Assembly: GCA_016839865.1 (NCBI GenBank)
Contig: JAEOTN010000025.1
Location: 1 to 20,148 of the forward strand
Direction: 5' to 3'
DNA length: 20,148 bases
From: Promethearchaeota archaeon
Lineage (GTDB): Archaea > Asgardarchaeota > Lokiarchaeia > Sigynarchaeales > MK-D1
Position 1 is the stretch's first letter; every line of letters begins with the position of its first letter. Made by a program: the position numbers and the translations under genes. The notes under the pieces were generated by a model. The model saw only the letters and a program-made list of their open reading frames with translations, was not told where the DNA came from and did not search any database. This document shows, piece by piece, positions 7,690-13,971 of this stretch.

Positions 7690-8577
7690 ATGGCTGAAGA
7701 AGAAGACAAGAAGGTAGAAGAAAGTCAAATCGATCCTGAGAAGATTAAGAAAGAGAAGGAAGAAATCAAAAAGTTATTAGATCAAGAAAGTGAGGAACGA
7801 AAGAAAATCCTTGATGAGACGAAAGCTCGTCGCAAAGTTGCAATGCAAGCCCATAGTTATGCAATTGAGAAAAATATTGAGGAGAAAGCATTCACAGCAG
7901 AGCATATTAAGGAAAGAAATCTCCAAAGGAGCGAAGTAACTAAAGATCTTAACCTTGAAGAAAAACAAAAAGCTGTAGAAAAAGTCATTCAAGATAAAGC
8001 GTTTGCAGTTGGGCAAATTAAAGACAGGGATATGCAGAAAAAGATTGTCACGGAAAATATCGAAAAGGAGAAAATTCAGGCAGCGATTGAAAAGAATGTA
8101 GGAGAGAAAGCCTATTCTGCAGAGCATATAAAAGAACGAGACCAGAAAAGAATAGATGTTGCAAAATCTGTAGATTTAGAGGAAAAACAAAAAGCAATCG
8201 AAAAAACGGTTGGTGAACATGCCTATGCTACAGAAAAGATCAGAGATCGTGAACTACAGAAAAAAGAAGTTACCGGAGATATCCATTTCAAGATAAAACA
8301 AGAAGCAATCCAACGTCATGTAGGAGAAAAGGCATTTGCTACTGAACATTTAAAAGAACAGACTCAGAAAAAGCAAGAAATGACACAAAGTGTTGAAATG
8401 GAAGAAAAACAAAAAGCATTAGAAAAACACATTGGTGAAAAGGCATTTACATCTGAACGAATCAAGGAAAAATCAGAGCAACTTCATGAAATAAAAGCAA
8501 ATGTGGATGAAGAGGAAAAGAAAAAAATAGAAGAAGTTCTGGAAAAACGCACACAAAAGGAAGAAGAGAAAAAGTAA
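7690..8577 (+). CDS. Highly charged helical protein of six 37-residue tandem repeats
   Basis: I do not recognise this 295-residue protein. After a Lys/Glu-rich leader (1-57) come six repeats of exactly 37 residues with no insertions or deletions: 58-94, 95-131, 132-168, 169-205, 206-242 and 243-279, then a 16-residue charged tail. The unit begins A-I-E-K-x-V-G-E-K-A-F/Y-x-x-E-x-I-K-E-R and ends around L-E-E-K-Q-K. Repeats 1, 3 and 5 resemble one another, and 2 and 4 share K-D-R-x-x-Q-K-K-x-V-T, so the ancestral unit may be a 74-residue pair. There is no Cys or Trp and only one Pro (residue 16), which fits an elongated soluble helix or coiled coil; no signal peptide or membrane segment is present. 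The start ATG has A-G-G-G about eight bases upstream. It has its own flanking T-tracts, so it is probably monocistronic. A structural, scaffold or filament-like role is only a guess. Confidence 0.85.
   Translation: MAEEEDKKVEESQIDPEKIKKEKEEIKKLLDQESEERKKILDETKARRKVAMQAHSYAIEKNIEEKAFTAEHIKERNLQRSEVTKDLNLEEKQKAVEKVIQDKAFAVGQIKDRDMQKKIVTENIEKEKIQAAIEKNVGEKAYSAEHIKERDQKRIDVAKSVDLEEKQKAIEKTVGEHAYATEKIRDRELQKKEVTGDIHFKIKQEAIQRHVGEKAFATEHLKEQTQKKQEMTQSVEMEEKQKALEKHIGEKAFTSERIKEKSEQLHEIKANVDEEEKKKIEEVLEKRTQKEEEKK
7861..8526 (+). repeat. Six in-frame 111-bp tandem repeats
   Basis: The units are 7861-7971, 7972-8082, 8083-8193, 8194-8304, 8305-8415 and 8416-8526, each encoding 37 residues of the helical protein. 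They are clearly diverged at the DNA level (conserved in protein pattern rather than base sequence), so this is an old expansion under selection, not a fresh slippage product. Odd-numbered and even-numbered units form two subfamilies, giving a 222-bp higher-order period. Confidence 0.88.
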
Positions 8578-8585
8578 TTTTCTTA

Positions 8586-8593
8586 TTTTTTTT
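8586..8593 (+). terminator. T8 tract, probable terminator of the repeat-protein gene
   Basis: Eight consecutive T lie eight bases after the stop codon, preceded by another T-rich stretch, with no convincing hairpin. This matches U-tract termination by archaeal RNA polymerase and isolates the repeat-protein gene from the next gene, which starts 141 bases later. Confidence 0.5.
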
Positions 8594-8733
8594 ATATTTC
8601 TGTGAGATTATTCTTTTAACACGACACATCGTCAAAAAAGAAAAAAATCATTATTTAACGAAAAAATGAAGATGTAATCCGTTCAATTGTCAATCACAAT
8701 TATAACTTTAATTTAAAATTGGATTTTATAATC

Positions 8734-9630
8734 ATGATACGAGAAGAAATTCAAAATCTATTAGATCACTTCGTTGAAGACCATAGGGATAATTTTCTCC
8801 CGAAAGAATTCAACAATCATCAAATTTTCTCAAAAATTTTCTTCGATGTAGCACAAGGTTCTGATCCACTGTTCTTAAAATATAAAGAAATTATCGGAAA
8901 GTATCATTTAACTCCAGAAGAGCTTTGGAAGAGCTTTAATTATCTACCTCCCAATATCCATCCAGATGAGATATTTGTGCTTTCTTTTGGTTTTTCGTTT
9001 TCTGATGAGATTAGAGAATCGGGATCAAATAGCCAAAATAGTCCTTCCGAGCTCTACTTAATCGCGAGAAATTATGCTGATATTACAATAAATTCAGCAC
9101 TCTTAATCGTTCAACAATTTATCGAGAATTTGAATTTCAATGCAGCTATTTGCCATCAAAGTCATTTAGTTGAATATGTGGGGTATAGTTCTTCATGGTC
9201 TGAACGTCATGTTGCATACATTGCAGGTTTAGGATCATTTTCTCTTACAGATGCATTTATTTCGGAATATGGAACTAATATTCGCTTGGGATCCATCATT
9301 ACAAATGCGACTCTTCCGATATCGAAACGGAAAAATCAGACACCATACTCAAATTGCCTTTATTTTGCAATTAAAAGCTGTAAAAAGTGTGTTGAACGTT
9401 GTCCAATAAATGCCATAAGTGAAAAAGGGCACGACAAGAAACTTTGCCATCAATATGGGCAACAAGTTGCACAAAAAATGATGGAAAAATGGGGAATTTT
9501 ATTAAAACCAAGCTCGAGACGAGTTAAGGGGGAACTAAGACAAAGACGATTTCCTGCAGTAGGATGTGCTCTCTGTCAATTTAATGTCCCATGTATGAGC
9601 AAGAACCCATTAAAAGAAATCAAAAATTAA
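8734..9630 (+). CDS. QueG-like (epoxyqueuosine reductase-related) Fe-S protein
   Basis: The product (298 residues from the ATG at 8734; a TTG at 8719 is the alternative) keeps E-R-H-V-A-Y-I-A-G-L-G at 157-167. This matches the E-R-x-x-A-x-x-A-G-L-G signature of the cobalamin domain of epoxyqueuosine reductase QueG, and the later G-S-I-I-T fits the next strand. Cysteines suggest two clusters: C208, C216, C219 and C223 (C-K-K-C-V-E-R-C-P), and C238, C278, C281 and C287 (G-C-A-L-C-Q-F-N-V-P-C). QueG performs the last step of queuosine synthesis in bacteria; archaea usually make archaeosine, so a different reductive reaction is likely. The acidic residue expected just upstream of E-R in QueG (D-T-x-P-x-L-E-R) is not seen; this stretch reads Y-S-S-S-W-S. 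Its first cluster has a longer first spacing than a standard ferredoxin motif. Related to QueG: likely. Same reaction: doubtful. Confidence 0.72.
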   Translation: MIREEIQNLLDHFVEDHRDNFLPKEFNNHQIFSKIFFDVAQGSDPLFLKYKEIIGKYHLTPEELWKSFNYLPPNIHPDEIFVLSFGFSFSDEIRESGSNSQNSPSELYLIARNYADITINSALLIVQQFIENLNFNAAICHQSHLVEYVGYSSSWSERHVAYIAGLGSFSLTDAFISEYGTNIRLGSIITNATLPISKRKNQTPYSNCLYFAIKSCKKCVERCPINAISEKGHDKKLCHQYGQQVAQKMMEKWGILLKPSSRRVKGELRQRRFPAVGCALCQFNVPCMSKNPLKEIKN

Positions 9631-9707
9631 TTTCGATCAGCTGCATCTAGGTTCAGATGACGGACAATCAAACAGATATTCAGCCTGTCAGATTGTGATT
9701 AATTATC

Positions 9708-9714
9708 TTTTTTT
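9708..9714 (+). terminator. T7 tract between convergent genes
   Basis: Seven T follow the QueG-like gene by 77 bases and touch the stop codon of the convergent MBL-fold gene at 9713. It suits U-tract termination of plus-strand transcription. The 82-base gap holds nothing else I can identify. Confidence 0.4.
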
Positions 9715-10351
9715 ATACTTCTTTTGGTTCTTCCTTTTTTAACACAATTACTCCTATTTCTGGAGCTTCAATTTTCATTAAATCTGCAAACTCATTTAAA
9801 TCCTTACCCCAATCGTGCATCGGAATAACAAATTTTGGTTTTATTGCAACTGCAGCTTCAACACCCTCAGCAAAATCCATGGTATATTGATTTCCACCTA
9901 CAGGAAGTAGTGCAAAATCAATATTGTTAAAGTCGCTCATTTCAGGGATTACGTCCGTGTCTCCAGCATGATAAACACGAATATTTCCATCATCAACTAT
10001 ATAGCCCAACCACTCATTCTCTTTAGGATGAAATCGTTTATTTGGGTTGTAACTCGGTACGCCTTGAATTTTTAATCCTAAAATATCTACAGTTTCAAAC
10101 AGTTTCAGTCCAGTTGCATTCTCTTTTTTAATAATTTCTTCACATGTGGCTGGACATACTACAGATGTTCCATCTTTTATTATATTGTGAATGGAATCCG
10201 TGTCATAATGATCCCCATGGCTGTGAGACACTAAAATAATATCAGCTTTCTCATAGGGATTATCTTTAGGAATTTGGTAGGGATCTGTATAGATTGTTTT
10301 TCCAGCTAACTGAAATTGAAGACAAGAGTGATTTATCCATTGAATTTTCAT
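9713..10351 (-). CDS. MBL-fold metal-dependent hydrolase (UPF0173/UlaG-like)
   Basis: The metallo-beta-lactamase fold is plain: H43-S-H45-G-D47-H48 is the metal motif, D131 in Y-H-A-G-D-T-D bridges the metals, and H179 in I-P-M-H-D is the late histidine. The opening M-K-I-Q-W-I-N-H-S and the G-Y-I-V-D-D-G strand before Y-H-A-G-D-T are typical of the UPF0173/COG2220 group, related to the L-ascorbate-6-phosphate lactonase UlaG. The 212-residue size fits this compact family. The substrate is unknown; these are cytoplasmic hydrolases of small lactones or phosphoesters. The ATG at 10351 is preferred over a GTG at 10360 because it aligns with family starts and G-T-G-A-T, complementary to the 16S tail, lies four bases upstream. 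It follows the Lrp-type regulator gene by 74 bases on the same strand. Confidence 0.88.
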   Translation of the reverse strand: MKIQWINHSCLQFQLAGKTIYTDPYQIPKDNPYEKADIILVSHSHGDHYDTDSIHNIIKDGTSVVCPATCEEIIKKENATGLKLFETVDILGLKIQGVPSYNPNKRFHPKENEWLGYIVDDGNIRVYHAGDTDVIPEMSDFNNIDFALLPVGGNQYTMDFAEGVEAAVAIKPKFVIPMHDWGKDLNEFADLMKIEAPEIGVIVLKKEEPKEV

Positions 10352-10425
10352 AATTATCACTTAGGATTATCACAAAGAAAATTATAAGTGCTTTGGTCAT
10401 GGAAGGAAAGATGAAATTATGAATT

Positions 10426-11067
10426 TCAGAGTGGTATCATACCATCACTATCTTCCTTTTCATCTTCTTTTTTGTAATCAGAAACCGAATCTAAGGTTTG
10501 TTCATCTAGATTAACAAAATCTCCCAGGTCTTCTTGCTCAGTTCTTTTAGAATTTTTGATATTTTTTTTATTCTGGGAGTTTACCGTTTCTAATAGCCTA
10601 TCTTTGTTGAAATCAAACATTCTCATCCCTTTCGGGGTAAAAATTAATTTCGTTTTTTCAACATCTTTCACATATTCATTTGCAGATAGGACATGGAGAA
10701 ATTCAGTCATATGATCCTTATCAAAAAATGAAACAATCATGTATAAAGTGTTATCATTACCCATTGCACTGAAAAATACTTCCTTGAGGTCGTTAGATAG
10801 TTTTTCAGAAAGGTTTTCAGCCAACTTTCTTGAGATTGGATCGTTAGGAAGATTGAGTTTAACAGCAAGATGATAAAAGTCCTTAACGCCTATTTTTTCG
10901 GGATTCACTATGACAGAGAAATTTAAAATTGTTTTTGATTCGCTGAGTTTATGTAATCTATGATACAATGTGGATGTTTTTAAGCCCATTTCTTGAGCTA
11001 ACTTCTTCAATGACATCCGTGCATCTTTTTCTAAGCGGGATAAGAGAATTTTGTCCATATCGTCCAT
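10426..11067 (-). CDS. Lrp/AsnC-family regulator with a charged C-terminal tail
   Basis: Residues 1-45 form the Lrp-type winged helix: M-D-K-I-L-L-S-R-L-E-K-D-A-R, then the helix-turn-helix S-L-K-K-L-A-Q-E-M-G-L-K-T-S-T-L-Y-H-R-L-H-K-L. Residues about 63-148 fit the alpha/beta ligand-binding (RAM) domain, including K-E-V-F-F-S-A-M-G-N-D-N-T-L-Y-M-I-V. The family usually ends near 150-160; here a hydrophilic tail of about 55 residues (158-213), first Lys/Asn-rich then Asp/Glu-rich, is added. I place the start at the ATG at 11067, because G-G-A-G (11076-11079) lies eight bases upstream and family proteins begin just here; an in-frame ATG at 11088 has no such site. Lrp proteins usually sense amino acids and control nearby genes as well as their own; targets are not known here. 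Confidence 0.87.
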   Translation of the reverse strand: MDDMDKILLSRLEKDARMSLKKLAQEMGLKTSTLYHRLHKLSESKTILNFSVIVNPEKIGVKDFYHLAVKLNLPNDPISRKLAENLSEKLSNDLKEVFFSAMGNDNTLYMIVSFFDKDHMTEFLHVLSANEYVKDVEKTKLIFTPKGMRMFDFNKDRLLETVNSQNKKNIKNSKRTEQEDLGDFVNLDEQTLDSVSDYKKEDEKEDSDGMIPL

Positions 11068-11075
11068 TGTTTTAG

Positions 11076-11079
11076 CTCC
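11076..11079 (-). promoter_or_regulatory. Shine-Dalgarno GGAG deciding the Lrp start
   Basis: GGAG on the minus strand, eight bases before the ATG at 11067. It favours this start over the ATG at 11088. Confidence 0.6.
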
Positions 11080-11118
11080 GTATCTCATGATTCAGTGTAT
11101 CGACTTGCAAGGCGTGTT

Positions 11119-11225
11119 TAATTTGGGTAGAATTGGTAATAAGAAAAATAGCATGCTCTTGTGGATTTTATTTATGCTGTTTGATTTTGAGGAAAAAAGG
11201 GAAAGTTATCCTAAATAATTTGGGT
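11119..11225. repeat. Pair of 10-bp direct repeats in the Lrp upstream region
   Basis: TAATTTGGGT occurs at 11119-11128 and again at 11216-11225, in the 190-base space between the hydrolase stop and the Lrp start. It could be a regulator site or chance in A/T-rich DNA. Nothing else is evident in this gap. Confidence 0.3.
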
Positions 11226-11257
11226 CAAATATACATTTATGAGTAATCAGTTCGAAT

Positions 11258-12067
11258 TTATCTCTTAGAATTAAAAAAATCTGCAATCTCCTTTGCAGCC
11301 TCTTGATTCTGCGAATCTAATGGAATGACATGTTCGCATTCATCGAACCAAGACACTCGAAAATCTTTTATCTTCTCTTCCATCCATCCAACTGTAATAG
11401 GTCCATCGATAGTATCATCATTATGACTATGACAAACAAAAACTGGCACATTAATGTTCTCCAGATTTTCTTTAGCAAAATCAGCAATTTTAAGAATTTC
11501 TCTTGCAGCTCGGGCATTATTAAAACGGTAGTGATCTGTATCAAACTTATCCGGATCCTTTTTGGGTTGGTTGATATTGAATGGCCAAAATAACTTTGCT
11601 AGAAATCGTGAAAACGGTGCAATTCTAATGGCTGGAGCGGTGCTTGCGACAGCATCAACCAATCCTAGACTCGCCATACTTAGAGTAATTGCGCCCCCCA
11701 TAGATTGACCATACATAAATACGTTTTTGTATTGCTGACGTGCTTTCGAGATCTCCAATTTGGCAGCATCAAACATGATTTCTTTTTTCATCCTAGGCCA
11801 GTATTTTTTCTGATCTTCAACATTTTTATACCCATGAAAGGGTTGAAGGGTTGCTGCAACATCCATACCTGCCTCAAAAATCGCATCCGCAATCACTTTA
11901 ATCTCAAAAGGAACTGCAGAAAAACCATGAAAACACAATACAATTGTATCTGATAGTGGGTCATGTTTACGATGATATGGAAGTGCTCGTCCAAAAAGTA
12001 ACGGCTTAAATTCTTCAGGTACTTCTTCAAATGCAGAATAATACGTTGGAATAGTTGTTTTACTCAA
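11258..12067 (-). CDS. Alpha/beta hydrolase (carboxylesterase/monoacylglycerol lipase-like)
   Basis: The nucleophile elbow G-Q-S122-M-G-G, the oxyanion-hole stretch C-F-H-G-F-S (45-50), a late acidic loop H-N-D-D-T-I-D (216-221, Asp218 the likeliest triad acid) and H246 in C-E-H-V-I-P-L-D give a complete Ser-Asp-His triad. The H-G-F-x-x-x-P and late E-H-V-I-P-L-D wording resembles bacterial thermostable carboxylesterases (Est30-type) and monoacylglycerol lipases, soluble enzymes that cut short acyl esters. No signal peptide is seen. The start is TTG at 12067, well supported by A-A-G-G-A-G at 12075-12080 seven bases upstream. It lies 43 bases behind nadE on the same strand and could be cotranscribed. 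Natural substrate unknown. Confidence 0.88.
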   Translation of the reverse strand: MSKTTIPTYYSAFEEVPEEFKPLLFGRALPYHRKHDPLSDTIVLCFHGFSAVPFEIKVIADAIFEAGMDVAATLQPFHGYKNVEDQKKYWPRMKKEIMFDAAKLEISKARQQYKNVFMYGQSMGGAITLSMASLGLVDAVASTAPAIRIAPFSRFLAKLFWPFNINQPKKDPDKFDTDHYRFNNARAAREILKIADFAKENLENINVPVFVCHSHNDDTIDGPITVGWMEEKIKDFRVSWFDECEHVIPLDSQNQEAAKEIADFFNSKR

Positions 12068-12074
12068 CTTTTTT

Positions 12075-12080
12075 CTCCTT
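12075..12080 (-). promoter_or_regulatory. Strong Shine-Dalgarno AAGGAG before a TTG start
   Basis: AAGGAG on the minus strand, seven bases before the TTG at 12067. It is the best ribosome binding site in the window and fixes a non-ATG start for the hydrolase. Confidence 0.75.
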
Positions 12081-12110
12081 CAATTTGTTTTGTTTACGGT
12101 ATTCGTAATT

Positions 12111-13847
12111 TTAAATGTTATGTCGAGTGAGGTGGTACCGATTAATAATTGGAAATCGGTATCCTAAACCGAAACTCTTACTTGTGATTTTAATGGTTTG
12201 TGCTAATTGAGCTCTTTTAAATTCTGATGCATGGTATAGTTTTTCCACTCTGCGGACAATATCCGCATCAAAACCCATCTTGATAATGCCCCGTATAGAT
12301 TTTTGGTTTTCAATCATTTCGTATAAAATCGCATCAAGTATTTCATAAGGGGGTAGTGAATCTTGGTCAGTTTGATCGGGTTTGAGCTCTGCAGATGGAG
12401 GTTTATCTATAGAATTCCGAGGTATGACTAGTTTACTTTTACTCTTTTTCTTAGGTTTGAGATTTTTGTTAATCCAATTCGCAATTTCATAGATCTGAAC
12501 CTTGTAAAGATCCCCTGGAACATTTTTTCCTCCATTAGTGTCTCCATACAAAGTACAATATCCCACAGCAATCTCACTTTTATTCCCTGTAGAAACTAAG
12601 AGTGCATTAAATCTATTAGAATAATACATTAAAAGAACACCGCGTATTCTGGATTGAAGATTTTCGTCTGCAATAGAGAATTCTTCAACATCATAATGTT
12701 CCCTCACTTCAATCTCATACACATCATGAATTTTTTTTATGGGAACTTCGATATATTTCATCCCTAGGTTCTTACATAATTGAATTGCGTCGGCAACACT
12801 ATGATCAGAGGAAAATCGTGAGGGCATCAAAATTCCAACAACATTTTCTGGACCGACAGCATAGCTTGCGATAACTGCAGTAAATGATGAATCTATCCCT
12901 CCACTTAAACCTAGAACAATTTTGTTGAAAATACCTGTTTTGAAGTAGTAATCCCGTAAATTGAGTACTAACGCTTTGAAAATGTCTTCATTAATGTTAA
13001 TCCGCAAATATCTTGACGTGTATAAATCTTTAGGACTTTTCATTAATTCCAATTCTGTCTTCTCAAATTCCTCTTTTACAGGAATAGGTAATTGGAAGGT
13101 CTCAAATTTCTCCATAAAAGGTTCCATTCGATGAATGGTTCTTCCAAAATCGTCTACAATGAAACTTCGACCATCATACACAATCTCATCTTGTCCTCCC
13201 ACCATATTTAAATAAACAAAGGGGATTTTGTGCTTTTTCGCATCTTGTTTAACTAAAGCTTCACGTATTTTTGGTTTGTCAATATGGTAAGGGCTTGCAT
13301 TGATTGTGAAAATGCAATTAGCGCCACGTTTCTTCAATTCCTTAGAAACTTTGACAGAATACTGTTTATCCCATAGATCCTCGCAGATTTCTAATCCAAT
13401 ACGAAGTTGTTTAAATTTAATAAGTGGAAAGTGATGTGATGGTTTGAAATACCGTTTTTCATCAAAAACATCATAATTTGGGAGAAGATGTTTGTGAATG
13501 TATTGAATATGCCCATCGGGGTTAATTACTGCAGCGGAATTATAAAAAGGAGCTGAGGAACGTTTTCCTTTATCTGCTTTCGTTATACACCCTATTACAA
13601 CAATTGTTTTTCGCACATGTGATTTTATTTGGTCTATAATTTTCAGGTTGTTTTCGACAAAATCTTGCTTGTAGACGAGATCTTGAACTGGATATCCTGT
13701 TATTGCCATTTCAGGAAATAAGACTATATCGCAATGTTGTTCTTCTGCGTTCTGTATATAGCTGATGATTTTATCACGATTAGCCGGTAAATCACCCAAT
13801 ATGGGATTAATTTGAGCTAGAGCGATTTTGAGTTTATAATAAACCAT
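12111..13847 (-). CDS. nadE: Glutamine-dependent NAD+ synthetase
   Basis: Two domains make NAD+ from deamido-NAD+, ATP and glutamine in the cytoplasm. The N-terminal nitrilase-type amidase (about 5-260) shows its Glu-Lys-Cys triad: E46 in F-P-E-M, K119 in H-K-H-L-L-P-N-Y, and C155 in L-E-I-C-E-D-L-W. The synthetase domain begins with the PP-loop L-S-G-G-I-D-S-S (314-321) and retains S-T-G-N-K-S-E, Y-G-D-T-N-G and K-P-P-S-A-E-L. A basic K-K-K-S-K-S-K insert sits before the I-P-R-N-S-I segment. At 578 residues it has the standard length of the fused enzyme. Many archaea have only the ammonia-dependent form, so this fused type suggests a lineage using the bacterial-style enzyme. ATG start at 13847, divergent from the SNF2-family gene with 124 bases between. 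Confidence 0.96.
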   Translation of the reverse strand: MVYYKLKIALAQINPILGDLPANRDKIISYIQNAEEQHCDIVLFPEMAITGYPVQDLVYKQDFVENNLKIIDQIKSHVRKTIVVIGCITKADKGKRSSAPFYNSAAVINPDGHIQYIHKHLLPNYDVFDEKRYFKPSHHFPLIKFKQLRIGLEICEDLWDKQYSVKVSKELKKRGANCIFTINASPYHIDKPKIREALVKQDAKKHKIPFVYLNMVGGQDEIVYDGRSFIVDDFGRTIHRMEPFMEKFETFQLPIPVKEEFEKTELELMKSPKDLYTSRYLRININEDIFKALVLNLRDYYFKTGIFNKIVLGLSGGIDSSFTAVIASYAVGPENVVGILMPSRFSSDHSVADAIQLCKNLGMKYIEVPIKKIHDVYEIEVREHYDVEEFSIADENLQSRIRGVLLMYYSNRFNALLVSTGNKSEIAVGYCTLYGDTNGGKNVPGDLYKVQIYEIANWINKNLKPKKKSKSKLVIPRNSIDKPPSAELKPDQTDQDSLPPYEILDAILYEMIENQKSIRGIIKMGFDADIVRRVEKLYHASEFKRAQLAQTIKITSKSFGLGYRFPIINRYHLTRHNI

Positions 13848-13929
13848 TTTTGTTTTTTCTCTTACAATTATTATGATTTGTGAATTTTAACTACATATGC
13901 TGGAGTATTACTTGATTAGGGACATTTAA

Positions 13930-13941
13930 CCTAAAATAAAA
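13930..13941 (+). promoter_or_regulatory. Candidate promoter (BRE/TATA-like) for the SNF2-family gene
   Basis: CCTAAAATAAAA lies 31-42 bases before the TTG start. If it acts as the TATA region, transcription would begin only a few bases before the start codon, consistent with the absence of any ribosome binding site there. By eye only. Confidence 0.35.
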
Positions 13942-13971
13942 AACTTTTTTGCACTTACCACCAATATTTCC

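Noticed and set aside
7683..7697. Four-codon upstream ORF (ATG AAC AAT GGC TGA) overlapping the repeat-protein start
   Set aside because: Too short to support as a gene or leader peptide, and no ribosome binding site distinguishes it from chance.
9661..9712. Hairpin terminator between the QueG-like and MBL genes
   Set aside because: The candidate arms (around AATCAAACA and ATTGTGATT) pair only imperfectly; the T-tract alone is the supportable signal.
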